From: Marilutibacter penaei
GTDB taxonomy: Bacteria; Pseudomonadota; Gammaproteobacteria; Xanthomonadales; Xanthomonadaceae
NCBI RefSeq assembly: GCF_014145395.1
Contig: NZ_JACHTE010000001.1
Coordinates: forward strand, 310,001-374,000
Length of the DNA: 64,000 bases
Direction: 5' to 3'
Shown here piece after piece: positions 8,967 through 19,494 of this stretch. The stretch's first letter is position 1; each line of letters starts with the position of its first letter. Position numbers and translations under genes: made by a program. Below the pieces are notes generated by a model. That model made no database searches. It was given only the letters and a program-made list of their open reading frames with translations, and was not told where the DNA came from.

Positions 8967-10079
8967 TCAACGTGCGTGCACGGGACGGTGCACGCGCACG
9001 GCCATCACCACGCCCATGCCGGCGAGCAGGGACACCGCCGAGGTGCCGCCGTAGCTCAGCAGCGGCATCGGTACGCCGACGACCGGCAGCAGGCCGGCGA
9101 TCATGCCGCCGTTGACGATCACGTACACGAAGAACGCCAGCCCGAGCGCACCGGCCAGGAGGCGCGAATAGCCGTCGCGGGCCTGCGAGGCGATCCACAG
9201 GCACCGGCCGACGACGAACAGGTACAGACCCAGCACGACCGCCACGCCGATCCAGCCGAACTCCTCGCTCAGCACGGCGAAGATGAAATCCGTGGTGTGC
9301 TCGGGGATGTAGTTGAGGTGCGACTGGCTGCCTTCCCCCCAGCCCTTGCCATGGAGTCCGCCGGCGCCGATCGCGATCTTCGACTGGATGATGTTCCAGC
9401 CCGCGCCGAGCGGGTCGGACTCCGGGTTCAGGAAGGTCAGGATGCGGTCCTTCTGGTACGGGCGCAGCAGCCAGAACCAGGCCACCGGGGCGGCTGCGGC
9501 CACGCCCGCGAACGCCATCCCGAACCACCACCAGGGCAGGCCGGCGAGGTAGAGGGCGAACGCGCCACTGGTCGCCACCAGCATGGCGGTGCCGAAATCC
9601 GGTTGCAGCAGGATCAGGCCGGTGGGCACCGCGACGATCGTGGCCGCGACCAGCACGCTGCCCACGCGCGGCGGGAGCGGTCGACGGTTGAGGTACCACG
9701 CCACCATCATCGGCAGGCTCAGCTTGAGCACCTCGGCCGGCTGGAAATAGAACACGCCGAGGTTGATCCAGTGCGAGCCGTGACGGCCGGTGCCGATCAC
9801 CAGCACCAGCAGCAGCGGCACCAGCGAAGCGCCGAACACCAGCGGTGTCCAGTTGCGCAATTGCGAGGGCGATACCCGCGAGAGCGCCCACAGTGCCGCC
9901 AGCCCCACGGCGAAGCGGCTGCCCTGCGCCATCACCAGGTGCATCGATTGCCCCCCGGCGCTGTACAGCACCGCCAGCCCGATGCCCATCAGCGCCAGCA
10001 GCGCCCCGAGCAGCGGCCAGTCCAGGGTGCGCACAACCCGCAGGACGAGGTCGAACAGCCACCGCAGGATCTCGCCCAT
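8967..10079 (-). CDS. rodA: Rod-shape determining glycan polymerase RodA (SEDS)
   Basis: SEDS-family peptidoglycan glycosyltransferase working with PBP2 in the elongasome. About ten membrane segments are visible across 370 residues, with the SEDS signatures QPDFGTAM, GKGWGEGSQ, FIPEHTTDF-like (YIPEHTTDFIFAV), and VGVPMPLLSYGG near the C-terminus. The ATG at 10079 overlaps the mrdA stop as ATGA. An open upstream extension overlaps mrdA and was not used. Confidence 0.96.
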   Translation of the reverse strand: MGEILRWLFDLVLRVVRTLDWPLLGALLALMGIGLAVLYSAGGQSMHLVMAQGSRFAVGLAALWALSRVSPSQLRNWTPLVFGASLVPLLLVLVIGTGRHGSHWINLGVFYFQPAEVLKLSLPMMVAWYLNRRPLPPRVGSVLVAATIVAVPTGLILLQPDFGTAMLVATSGAFALYLAGLPWWWFGMAFAGVAAAAPVAWFWLLRPYQKDRILTFLNPESDPLGAGWNIIQSKIAIGAGGLHGKGWGEGSQSHLNYIPEHTTDFIFAVLSEEFGWIGVAVVLGLYLFVVGRCLWIASQARDGYSRLLAGALGLAFFVYVIVNGGMIAGLLPVVGVPMPLLSYGGTSAVSLLAGMGVVMAVRVHRPVHAR

Positions 10080-12022
10080 CAGTGCACGTCCGCCGCGGCC
10101 GGCGAGGCCTCGCCGGGCGCCGGCGGTGGCGTCGCGGCCTCGACCGCCCCGCCCTCTTCCGCCGTGCCGTCCTGACCGGCGCCGGGCATGCGGCCCAGCA
10201 GCCATGCATCCAGTACCTGGCGGGCGATCGGCGCGGCGGTGCTGCCCCCGTACCCGCCCCCTTCCACCGCCACCGCCACCGCGATGGTGGGCCGGTCGGC
10301 CGGCGCGAAGCCGACGAACAGCGACCGGTGGCGGAGGTGCAGGGGCAGGCTGCGCGGGTTGACCGCGGCGTTGTCGCGCCGGCTGGCGACCTGCGCGGTG
10401 CCGGTCTTGCCGGCCATCGTGTACGGCGCGTCACTGGCGATGCGCCAGGCGGTGCCGCCCGGCTGCATGGTCTGCACCATCCCTTCCCGCACCACCTGCA
10501 GGTTTTCCGGACTGGGGCTGATGGGGGTGCCCGGCGGCTGCGGCAGCGGTGCCCACGGCGCATCGAATCCGACCCGCTCCTCCTTCACCAGGTGCGGTCG
10601 GCGCAACTCGCCATCGGCGATGCCCGCGATCGAACGGACCAGCTGCAGGGGCGTCACTTTCCAGTCGCCCTGCCCGATGCTGATGTTGACGGTATCGCCG
10701 GGATACCAGCGCTCGCGCCGCGTTTCCATCTTGTACGCGGGCGACGGGAGGATGCCGTCGATCTCGCCGACCAGGTCCACGCCGGTCGGGCGACCGAACC
10801 CGTAGCGCGCCATGTAATCGTCGAAGCGCTCGATGCCCATGTCCAGCGCCAGCTGGTAGTAATAGGTGTTCACGGACTGCGCGATCGACTTGCGCAGGTC
10901 GGTCCAGCCGTGGCCGCCCCGGTGCGAATCGCCCCAGCCGCGGCTGACGCCGGGGAGGTAGAACATGCCGGTGGACATGACACGGTCCTCCGGCCGGCGC
11001 ACGCCACTGTCCAGGCCGGCCAGCGCGATGAGCGGCTTGAGGGTGGAACCGGGGGCGACGCCCCCCAGGACGAGCCGGTTGAACAGGGGCCGGGACGGGT
11101 TCGTCGTCAGCGCGCGGTAGTCCGCGTGGGAAATGCCGTTCACGAACAGGTTGGTGTCGTAGCCCGGCAGGCTGATCATGGCCAGGATCTCGCCCGTGCG
11201 CGGATCCATCGCGACCGCCGAACCCTCGTACTCGCCGAAGGCATCGACCATGGCCTGCTGCAGGTCGATGTCCACGCTCAGGCGCAGGTCGGTGCCGGGC
11301 ACGGCCGGCACGCGCCCGACCACGCCCATCGGCCGTCCGGCGACGTCCGTCTCCACCTGTTCGTAGCCCACCTTGCCCCGCAGCGCCTCTTCGTACGCAC
11401 GTTCGATGCCGGTCTTGCCGATGTGGGTCAGCGCGCGACTGGCCTCGTCCAGGCCCGCGAGGTCGTCCTCGTCGACCCGGCCCACGTACCCGATGATGTG
11501 CGAGAGCAGTTCGCCGTGGGTATAGCGACGGTTGAGGTAGGAGACCAGCTCGACGCCCGGATAGCGCCAGCGATCGACCGCGAAACGCGCGGCTTCCTCC
11601 TCGCTGACCCGCATCTTCAGGATGACCGGGCGGAAGCCCCGGGTCACCCGGCGGGTCGCCTCGAACCCGTCGATCTCCTCCTTCGTGAGGTGGAAGATCT
11701 CCGCCAGCTCCGGCAGCCAGGTCCCGGGGTCGCCGGCCTCCTCGGGCGTCACCTCGACGCGGAACGCGGGCACGTTGTCTGCGAGGATCCGGCCCTTGCG
11801 GTCGTAGATCACCCCGCGCGCCGGGACCACCGGCCGCAGCTTGATCCGGTTGGCCTCGGAGCGGGTGGCGTATTCGTCGTGCTGCACCACCTGCAGGCGG
11901 AAGTACCAGCCGGCGAGCACCCCCAGTGCCACCAGCACCCCGACGAAGGCGACGAAGGCCCGCCGCCGGAACTGGTCGGCCTCCGCGGCGGGATTCTTGA
12001 TGACCCGGCGACGCAGCGGCAT
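10079..12022 (-). CDS. mrdA: Penicillin-binding protein 2 (elongasome transpeptidase)
   Basis: Monofunctional class-B transpeptidase that cross-links new lateral-wall peptidoglycan together with RodA. It has an N-terminal membrane anchor (residues about 22-42), a pedestal domain, and the transpeptidase motifs STLK (Ser326, Lys329), SVN (383-385) and KTG (539-541). 647 residues. Its ATG overlaps the mreD stop (ATGA). The C-terminal 40 residues are an Ala/Glu/Pro-rich low-complexity tail beyond the fold. Confidence 0.96.
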   Translation of the reverse strand: MPLRRRVIKNPAAEADQFRRRAFVAFVGVLVALGVLAGWYFRLQVVQHDEYATRSEANRIKLRPVVPARGVIYDRKGRILADNVPAFRVEVTPEEAGDPGTWLPELAEIFHLTKEEIDGFEATRRVTRGFRPVILKMRVSEEEAARFAVDRWRYPGVELVSYLNRRYTHGELLSHIIGYVGRVDEDDLAGLDEASRALTHIGKTGIERAYEEALRGKVGYEQVETDVAGRPMGVVGRVPAVPGTDLRLSVDIDLQQAMVDAFGEYEGSAVAMDPRTGEILAMISLPGYDTNLFVNGISHADYRALTTNPSRPLFNRLVLGGVAPGSTLKPLIALAGLDSGVRRPEDRVMSTGMFYLPGVSRGWGDSHRGGHGWTDLRKSIAQSVNTYYYQLALDMGIERFDDYMARYGFGRPTGVDLVGEIDGILPSPAYKMETRRERWYPGDTVNISIGQGDWKVTPLQLVRSIAGIADGELRRPHLVKEERVGFDAPWAPLPQPPGTPISPSPENLQVVREGMVQTMQPGGTAWRIASDAPYTMAGKTGTAQVASRRDNAAVNPRSLPLHLRHRSLFVGFAPADRPTIAVAVAVEGGGYGGSTAAPIARQVLDAWLLGRMPGAGQDGTAEEGGAVEAATPPPAPGEASPAAADVH

Positions 12023-12507
12023 CAGGGCCTCCGCCACCCGCCCTGGCGGACACCGTCCAGCGCCAGGTGCAGCAGCGGCCACAGCACCATGCCGATCAGC
12101 GGGGTGAACCAAGCTTCGGCCGGGGCAGGCGGCAGTTGCAGGGCTCCGTGCAGCACGGTGACCAGGATCCGGTCGTTCAACAGCAGGCCGCCGATGGCAA
12201 GCGCCTGCTGCGACATCGGAAAGAAACGAAGGCGCGCGCGGAAACGCTGCAGGATGTAGGCCATCACCACCAGGCGCAGCGCGTGCTCGCCGAGCAGGCC
12301 GCCAAACGCCAGGTCAGCCAGCAGGCCGACCACGAACGCGAAACCAAGCCCATAACGATCGGCGTCGTCGATCACCCAATAGGCCACCACCAGCGCCAGC
12401 CAATAGGGACGGTAGGGTTGCAGCACGGGCGCCAGCGGCACCAGGCCCAGCACCAGCGCGAGCAGGATGCTGACCGGCATCACCCAGGGGCGTCGCTGCC
12501 GCGTCAT
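12022..12507 (-). CDS. mreD: Rod-shape determining protein MreD
   Basis: Inner-membrane component of the elongasome. 161 residues, almost all hydrophobic, forming five or six membrane segments. The family feature YWVIDDADRYGLGFAFVVGL is present with its conserved acidic and aromatic positions. The ATG at 12507 overlaps the mreC stop as ATGA, and its own stop overlaps mrdA in the same way. Much of this stretch is also open further upstream in the same frame, inside mreC, which is a by-product of high G+C. Confidence 0.93.
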   Translation of the reverse strand: MTRQRRPWVMPVSILLALVLGLVPLAPVLQPYRPYWLALVVAYWVIDDADRYGLGFAFVVGLLADLAFGGLLGEHALRLVVMAYILQRFRARLRFFPMSQQALAIGGLLLNDRILVTVLHGALQLPPAPAEAWFTPLIGMVLWPLLHLALDGVRQGGWRRP

Positions 12508-13502
12508 GGCGCCTCCCCTGCGGCGTCGCCGGACGGCTCGGGCGCCTCCCCCGGGGGCCCGCTTGGCGGCTCCGCGGGCTCCGCGAGGCCGTTCGCGTCG
12601 GGCGCGCCGCCGTCCTCGCCATCCGGGGCGGTGGGCGGGGCGGCAGGCGCACGCATTTCGGGTGGGACTTCGCGCACCAGGAGCACGTTGCGGCCGCGGT
12701 CGAGGCGGGCGGCGGGGCGCACATCGCCGATCAGGAAGGCGCGGCTGTCGTCCGGGCGCAAGGTTTCGATGGTGCCGACCACGAATCCGGCAGGGAACCG
12801 GCCGCCCAGCCCGGAGCTCACCACCGTATCGCCAACCTTGATGTCGCTGGACATCGGCACGTTCTGCAGGGCCAGCCGGTTCCGTTCGCCGGTGCCGTAG
12901 GCGACCACGCGTACGCCGGTCCGGGCCACGGTGACCGGCAGCGCGTGGGACGCATCGGTCAGCAGCAATACGGTCGAGTGCATCGGCGTGGCCTCGATCA
13001 CCTGGCCCATCAAGCCGCCGGCATCGATCACGCTCTGGCCGACATGCACGCCATCCCCGCGTCCGGCATTGATGACCAGGCGCTGGCGGGTGGGGTCGAG
13101 GTCGATGTCCAGGATCGAAGCGAGCTGCACGTCCAGCCGCCCCTGCTCGGCCGCGCCCATCAACTCGCGCAGGCGGGCGTTCTCGGCCGACACGGCCTGC
13201 AGCCGTGCCAGACGCGCATTGTTCACCAGCGCTTCGTTGCGCAGCCGGGTGTTTTCCTCGGTGAGGTGCGCGAGCGTGCCTGCATCGTCCTGCACCTTCT
13301 CGACCACCTGGCCCGGCCAGCCGGCCACCATCCACAGCGGCTGCACCAGCAGCGAGGCCTGGGCGCGCGCCTTGTCCAGCCAGCCGCCGCGGTGGTCCAG
13401 CGCGATCAACACCAGCGCGACCACCAGGTACGCCAGCAGCCGCAGCGTCCCGGCGACGTCTCCGGAGCGGCTGGGGGCGGTGGGACCGGCGTATGAAGGC
13501 AC
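12504..13502 (-). CDS. mreC: Rod-shape determining protein MreC
   Basis: Periplasmic scaffold that activates PBP2 and RodA. A single N-terminal membrane segment (LLAYLVVALVLIAL) is followed by a coiled coil (about residues 65-110) and the two-lobed beta-barrel core, with DPTRQRLVINAGRGDGVHVG and GDTVVSSGLGGRFPAGFVVG. About 50 C-terminal residues form a Pro/Glu/Ala-rich tail. The start is a GTG at 13502; no ATG is available before the membrane segment. 332 residues. Confidence 0.94.
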   Translation of the reverse strand: MPSYAGPTAPSRSGDVAGTLRLLAYLVVALVLIALDHRGGWLDKARAQASLLVQPLWMVAGWPGQVVEKVQDDAGTLAHLTEENTRLRNEALVNNARLARLQAVSAENARLRELMGAAEQGRLDVQLASILDIDLDPTRQRLVINAGRGDGVHVGQSVIDAGGLMGQVIEATPMHSTVLLLTDASHALPVTVARTGVRVVAYGTGERNRLALQNVPMSSDIKVGDTVVSSGLGGRFPAGFVVGTIETLRPDDSRAFLIGDVRPAARLDRGRNVLLVREVPPEMRAPAAPPTAPDGEDGGAPDANGLAEPAEPPSGPPGEAPEPSGDAAGEAP

Positions 13503-13654
13503 TGTGGGGAGGGCGTGGGGAGGGACGTGGGAACGGCCGGCAGCGCAGCCGGCGGCAGGCAGCGTGGCAGGACCTGGCTCACAGACTAGCCGGCTTTCCG
13601 CCCGGGCTCACGCCCCCTGCGCGAACCCGGCGCGCCCGCCCGGAGCCGGATGCC

Positions 13655-14716
<1,062 letters not shown>

Positions 14717-14745
14717 CTACGGGAGGGGGTCGGAACAGACCGGCT

Positions 14746-14775
14746 AGACTACCCGCCCCCCCGGGGGCCGGGCAA
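14746..14775 (-). promoter_or_regulatory. Possible sigma-70 promoter for the mre cluster
   Basis: Read on the minus strand, TTGCCC (14770-14775) lies 18 bases from TAGTCT (14746-14751), about 45 bases upstream of the mreB ATG. It is the best match in the 295-base gap between the divergent mreB and kinase genes, but the G+C-rich spacer and weak -35 keep this tentative. Confidence 0.3.
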
Positions 14776-14996
14776 GGAGAAAACCGCTTGAAATCGGGGT
14801 TTGCCGCGGTTTTTGCCGACCCGGTCGCGCCCCGCCGCCCGGCCAGGGCGTCCACCGCCAGCGCCCCCGACGCTGGCCCCCGGCAGGCCCAGCCGGTAGG
14901 CTTCCCCGGTTTGCAGGCGGCGCTGCGGGCGCGGAAGCCCCTGCCCGCCCTCCGGAACCGGCGCGCCGTGCGCCCGACAGACCTCCAGGTACCTCC

Positions 14997-15929
14997 ATGT
15001 CCGCTCTGATCTGTGGCTCGCTCGCGTACGACACCATCATGGTCTTTCCCGACCAGTTCAAGAACCACATCCTCCCGGACAAGGTGCACATCCTGAACGT
15101 GTCGTTCCTGGTCCCGCGGATGCGTCGCGAGTTCGGCGGCTGCGCCGGCAACATCGCCTACAACCTGAAGCTGCTGGGCGGCGATCCGATCCCGATGGCG
15201 ACCGTCGGCCAGGACTTCGGGCCCTACCGCGAGTGGTTCGAGGAGCATGAGATCCCGCTCGACCAGGTGAAGGTGATCGACGAGCTGTTCACGCCGCAGG
15301 CCTTCATCACCACCGACCACGACAACAACCAGATCACCGCGTTCCATCCGGGCGCGATGATGCGCAGTTACGAGAACCACGTGAAGGACGTGCCGGGCGT
15401 GAGCTTCGGCATCGTCAGCCCGGATGGCCGCGAAGGCATGCTGCAGAACGCGCGCGAATTCGCCGAGGGGGGCATCCCCTTCATCTTCGATCCGGGCCAG
15501 GCCATGCCGCTGTTCAAGGGAGACGAGCTGCGCGCCTTCATCGAGCAGGCGGACTACGTCACCGTGAACGACTACGAGTCCAACCTGCTGCAGGAGCGCA
15601 CCGGCTGGGACGAGAAGGCGATCGTGGAGCGCGTGAAGGCCTACATCGTCACCCAGGGGCCGAAGGGCGCGCTGATCCACACGCCGCAGCAGACTTTCGA
15701 CGTCCCCCCGGCCCACGAACGCCGCGTCACCGATCCGACCGGCTGCGGCGACGCCTTCCGCGCCGGCCTGATCTTCGGCATCGAGAAGGGGTGCGACTGG
15801 ATGACCATCGGCCGGATCGGCAACCTGATGGGCGCACTGAAGGTCGAACACCCGGGCACGCAGAACCAGCGTTTCGACTACGACGGGTTCGCCGAGCAGT
15901 TCCGCCAGCAGTTCGGCTACGCGCTCTGA
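14997..15929 (+). CDS. Adenosine kinase-like PfkB-family sugar kinase
   Basis: Ribokinase/PfkB-fold kinase of 310 residues. The N-terminal glycine-rich sugar site (EFGGCAGNIAYNLKLLGG) and the C-terminal anion-hole signature DPTGCGDAFRAGL with the catalytic Asp are intact. Close relatives in xanthomonads are annotated as adenosine kinase, salvaging adenosine to AMP; the substrate here is inferred. It is divergent from mreB and stands alone. Start ATG is preceded by CCTCCAGGTACCTCC, which offers no purine-rich ribosome site. Confidence 0.82.
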   Translation: MSALICGSLAYDTIMVFPDQFKNHILPDKVHILNVSFLVPRMRREFGGCAGNIAYNLKLLGGDPIPMATVGQDFGPYREWFEEHEIPLDQVKVIDELFTPQAFITTDHDNNQITAFHPGAMMRSYENHVKDVPGVSFGIVSPDGREGMLQNAREFAEGGIPFIFDPGQAMPLFKGDELRAFIEQADYVTVNDYESNLLQERTGWDEKAIVERVKAYIVTQGPKGALIHTPQQTFDVPPAHERRVTDPTGCGDAFRAGLIFGIEKGCDWMTIGRIGNLMGALKVEHPGTQNQRFDYDGFAEQFRQQFGYAL

Positions 15930-15942
15930 CCCGGCGGCCCGC

Positions 15943-16410
15943 TCACATCACGTGGGCGAGCCAGAGCATCTCCGGCTCGGCCAGCTTCTCGAACTCGTCG
16001 TAGGGCATCGACACGGCTTCGGTATGGGTGCCGGCGTTGAACGCGATGTCCGCCTGGCGCGCAAGGCGGGAATCGACGTACACCGGCATGCCGTACAGGT
16101 GGCCGAACGGCGGCATCGCCCCGACCTCGCAATCCGGGAACGCATTGCGGAACTCGGCCTCTTCGGCCAGCTCCACTTCAGCCTCGCCGAGCGCACGCGA
16201 CAGTCGCAGCAGGTCGACGCGGTAGGACGCGGGCATCACCATCATTGCCAGCCGTCCGTCCACCTTCAGCATCACGGTCTTGGCGAACAGCGAGCGGCTG
16301 ACATGGGTGGCTTCCGCCGTCTCGTGCGCGGTAAGCGTGCGTTCGTGCGGGTGTGTGGTGTAGTGCGCGTGGCGCGCATCGAGCAGGTTGTGGAGCCGGG
16401 GCGCGAGCAT
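15943..16410 (-). CDS. YbaK/ProXp-type aminoacyl-tRNA deacylase domain protein
   Basis: Stand-alone 155-residue protein of the YbaK/aminoacyl-tRNA editing fold, which hydrolyses mischarged tRNAs. Recognisable features are HTAHETAEA-like HERTLTAHETAEATHVS, the Lys in FAKTVMLKVDG, and GAMPPFGHLYGMPVYVD with the conserved PPFG loop. ATG at 16410 was chosen because GGAGG lies five bases upstream; an in-frame GTG at 16437 lacks this. It converges on the kinase gene with 13 bases between stops. Which aminoacyl-tRNA it edits cannot be told. Confidence 0.8.
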   Translation of the reverse strand: MLAPRLHNLLDARHAHYTTHPHERTLTAHETAEATHVSRSLFAKTVMLKVDGRLAMMVMPASYRVDLLRLSRALGEAEVELAEEAEFRNAFPDCEVGAMPPFGHLYGMPVYVDSRLARQADIAFNAGTHTEAVSMPYDEFEKLAEPEMLWLAHVM

Positions 16411-16573
16411 GACTGCCTCCGCATCGACAGGCGCCACGTTCCTCGCGGCGCCGCCGCTGGATGGCCGGACGCGGACATCCTGTCCGTCGTCGCCGGGAAT
16501 GCCGGCACGGCATCCCGCGGGTCCAGCCTACTCCGGTCGTGCAGAGGCGGCGTCAACGCCCGTCGGAAAAACC

Positions 16574-17311
16574 TCAGTTCCAGCCGGGCAGCTGCCCCGG
16601 CTCCAGCCCGCCGACCTCGAAGGCCGCGCTGCGGGTGCCGCCCGCCTTCACCGGAAACTCGATCCCGATCACGCCGGCGTCCTTCACCGTGCGCCAGAGC
16701 ATCTTTTCATCCTCGATGAACATGGCGATGGCTTCGTCGGTATCCGGCCGGCTGGCATCGACGGGCCGGGGCTCGGCGTCGTCCACCTTCAGCATGACCT
16801 TGCAGCCGCCATAGCAGTCGAAGTCGCCGGCCTGCAGCACCAGGTAGCTGCTGCGACCCCAATCCGGGTTGTCGCGGAAAATCAGCTGCACGGGCTTGTC
16901 GCCGCTGCCGTCGGTGTCGACGCGTTCACGCGAGAAGATCGACGCGGAACGCTGCTGGCCGTCCTTGAAGGGCTGCGTCTGGTAGGTCCACAACGCGGCA
17001 AGCCGCAGCGTCTCGCGCGCCTCGGTCGCCCGGGTCCGGGCCTCCGCGTAATCGCCGGCGATGCGTGCCGCGGCCGCGCTCCCCGGGTACTCGGCATTCA
17101 GGATGTCCCCATGGGCGCGCGCCAGGCCCCAGTTGCCGGCCGCATACGCCGTGTCGAACTCAACCGCCATCGCCTCCGCCGCCTGTTCGCGTGCATCGGC
17201 CTGGGCCGCCTGCTGCTGTTGCGGGTCCGGGCCGGGCTGGCACGCAGCCAACAGGGCGACGGCGAGCCCCAGCGCAAGGCGTCGCGGGAACGGGACAGGG
17301 GCGGGGGTCAT
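16574..17311 (-). CDS. Lipoprotein of unknown function
   Basis: A 245-residue lipoprotein with signal LALGLAVALLAAC and lipid-attachment Cys, then a Gln/Ala-rich helical stretch (residues about 27-60) and a mainly beta C-terminal half with a CYGGC pair and KVMLKVDD. I do not recognise a named family with certainty. The ATG at 17311 has a good ribosome site (AGGAG six bases upstream). It follows the M1 aminopeptidase gene on the same strand by 78 bases and may be co-transcribed with it. Confidence 0.75.
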   Translation of the reverse strand: MTPAPVPFPRRLALGLAVALLAACQPGPDPQQQQAAQADAREQAAEAMAVEFDTAYAAGNWGLARAHGDILNAEYPGSAAAARIAGDYAEARTRATEARETLRLAALWTYQTQPFKDGQQRSASIFSRERVDTDGSGDKPVQLIFRDNPDWGRSSYLVLQAGDFDCYGGCKVMLKVDDAEPRPVDASRPDTDEAIAMFIEDEKMLWRTVKDAGVIGIEFPVKAGGTRSAAFEVGGLEPGQLPGWN

Positions 17312-17389
17312 GGTCGATCTCCTGGGGAACATGGCGTCGCGACACCGGATGGACCCGCCGCCGACCGTGTCCGCGGCGGGTCCGGCAGG

Positions 17390-19375
17390 TCAGTCGACCG
17401 GCCCACCCTTGGCGGCGCCCGGCGACTTGGCCTCCTCGATCAGGTGCTCGACGCTGGCGGTGGTGATCGGGTGGTAGCCCGGTCGCGCCCTGGCGAAGGT
17501 CGCCTCGGCCAGCGCCAGGCCCTCGGGCGTCTTCACCAGTTCGGCATAGGTCGGCATGATCAGCTTGCGGCGGCCGATCGTCTCCAGGAACGCGGCGGCG
17601 GCATCATTGGCCTGCGTGTAGCCGCTGCGCACGGCCAGCGGGTACCAGCGCATGGCGACTTCGCCATTGGCGGTGCCGGTGAAGGCATAGGCCTCGTCCA
17701 GCGCAACCAGCTGCGCGGTCTCCAGGGTCTCCGGCATGCCGTCGAGGAAGTGCAGCCATTCCTGGGTGCTCCAGGCGTCGGTGACCGCCTTGGCCGGCAG
17801 GGTGCCGTCGGCGAGCCAGGCGGTGCGTGCGGCGTCGACCTTCTCCAGCAGCGGCGACTTCACCTCCGGCGCGGACGCCGGGATGCCGGTGCCGTAGATC
17901 CACTCGTCGAGCTCGGCTTCGCTGACCTTGCCCGGATGCCTGTCGAGCAGGTTCTCGCGCGCGTAGTCGATGAAGGTGGTGGTGGGGATCGACTGGAAGG
18001 CGAAGTGGTCGAAGTAGCCGCGCAGGAAGGTGTCGAAGTCCTCGCGGCCGAAGCGCGATTCCAGGAACGCCAGGAACCAGGCACCCTTGTCGTAGGCGAC
18101 CTCGGTCAGCGGATCCTTCGCCGTCACCTCGACGTCGGGGCGGATCGCCAGCGCCTGGCCCTGCGGCGGCATGTCGCCGATGGTCTTGCGCAGTTCGTTG
18201 CGCGCGAGCAGGTATTCCATGTCGGCGAGGTCCTTGCCGTACAGCTCCTCGACGATGCGGTTCTCGACGTAGCTGGTCATGCCCTCGTTGAGCCACTGGT
18301 CCTTGGGCGTGGCGAAGGTGACCAGGTTGCCTGACCAGCTGTGCGCCAGTTCATGCGCGATCAGCGATACCAGCGACTTGTCGCCGACGATGACGGTCGG
18401 GGTGATGAAGGACAGGCGCGGGTTCTCCATGCCGCCGTAGGGGAACGACGGCGGCAGGACCAGCATGTCGTAGCGGCCCCAGCGGTACGGCCCGTACAGC
18501 TTCTCGGTGACCTCGATCATCTTCTCGGTATCGGCGAACTCCTTGACCGACTTGTCGATCGCCGCCGGCTCGGCCCAGACGCCGCTGCGCTCGCCCACCG
18601 GCTTGAACACCAGGTCGCCCGCCGCGATCGCCAGCAGGTAGGACGGGATCGGCTGCGGCATCGTGAAGCTGTAGTCGCCGTCGCGCTCGGCCCCGGGATC
18701 GTTGTCGGCGCTCATCAGCACCATCGCATCCTTCGGAGCGGTGACGTGCGCGGTGTAGGTGAAGCGCACCTGCGGCGTGTCCTGCAGCGGCACCCACGAG
18801 CGCGCGTGGATCTGCTGGGACTGGCTGAACATGAAGGGCGACGCGCCGCCCTCGGTCATCGCCGGCGTCAGCCATTGGAGGCCGGAGGCCTCGGGGGAGG
18901 TCTTGTAGCTGACGCGAATGCGCGGATTGCGATCGGGCGCGGCGATGGTCAGCTTGCTGCCCAGGCGCTCGTCGGCATCGTCGACCACGAAGGTCAGGTC
19001 GATCCAGCTGCCGTCCTCGCGCTCGCCCACGACTTTCTCGATCTCCAGCTCGCGGGTATCGAGGGTCAGGCGCCCCGCTTCGGGATCCACCCAGTCCAGT
19101 TCATACGTCGCACTGCCGGCCAGGGTCTTCGCGTCGAAGTCGAGGTTGAGCGCCAGGGCCAGGTCCTTGATGCGCACCATCTCCGGCTCGGCGTAGGAGA
19201 ACACGTCGGCGCGGGCGGTCGCCTCGGAGCCCGCCTCGGCGTCGTCCCGGGCGGACAGGTCGGTGCCCGGCTCCGGCGCGGCGGTGGCCGTGTCGCCCGT
19301 CGGGGGGGCCTGTTCGGATGAACAGCCTGCGGCGAGGGCGGCGGCAAGGCAGAGGGTGAGCAGGGAGGCGCGCAT
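17390..19375 (-). CDS. M1-family zinc aminopeptidase, lipoprotein
   Basis: Membrane-anchored metallo-aminopeptidase. A lipobox (LAAGC) follows the start, then an acidic linker. The M1 domain order is a beta-rich N-domain, a GGMENPRLSF exopeptidase loop (GXMEN type), the zinc motif HELAHSW with the downstream Glu in WLNEGMTSY, and a helical C-domain like that of leukotriene-A4 hydrolase. 661 residues. Export to the envelope suggests scavenging of oligopeptides; the preferred residue is not visible. Confidence 0.92.
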   Translation of the reverse strand: MRASLLTLCLAAALAAGCSSEQAPPTGDTATAAPEPGTDLSARDDAEAGSEATARADVFSYAEPEMVRIKDLALALNLDFDAKTLAGSATYELDWVDPEAGRLTLDTRELEIEKVVGEREDGSWIDLTFVVDDADERLGSKLTIAAPDRNPRIRVSYKTSPEASGLQWLTPAMTEGGASPFMFSQSQQIHARSWVPLQDTPQVRFTYTAHVTAPKDAMVLMSADNDPGAERDGDYSFTMPQPIPSYLLAIAAGDLVFKPVGERSGVWAEPAAIDKSVKEFADTEKMIEVTEKLYGPYRWGRYDMLVLPPSFPYGGMENPRLSFITPTVIVGDKSLVSLIAHELAHSWSGNLVTFATPKDQWLNEGMTSYVENRIVEELYGKDLADMEYLLARNELRKTIGDMPPQGQALAIRPDVEVTAKDPLTEVAYDKGAWFLAFLESRFGREDFDTFLRGYFDHFAFQSIPTTTFIDYARENLLDRHPGKVSEAELDEWIYGTGIPASAPEVKSPLLEKVDAARTAWLADGTLPAKAVTDAWSTQEWLHFLDGMPETLETAQLVALDEAYAFTGTANGEVAMRWYPLAVRSGYTQANDAAAAFLETIGRRKLIMPTYAELVKTPEGLALAEATFARARPGYHPITTASVEHLIEEAKSPGAAKGGPVD

Positions 19376-19494
19376 TCTGGCTCCACGGGTACGGTCGGAC
19401 CGCCGAGTCTAACGCCTTGCCACGCCCCCCCGCATGGCCCGATCGGTCCCCCTGGTGGAGGGGAGGGCCCGCTCCGCCGGGCCCGGCCGGGGCG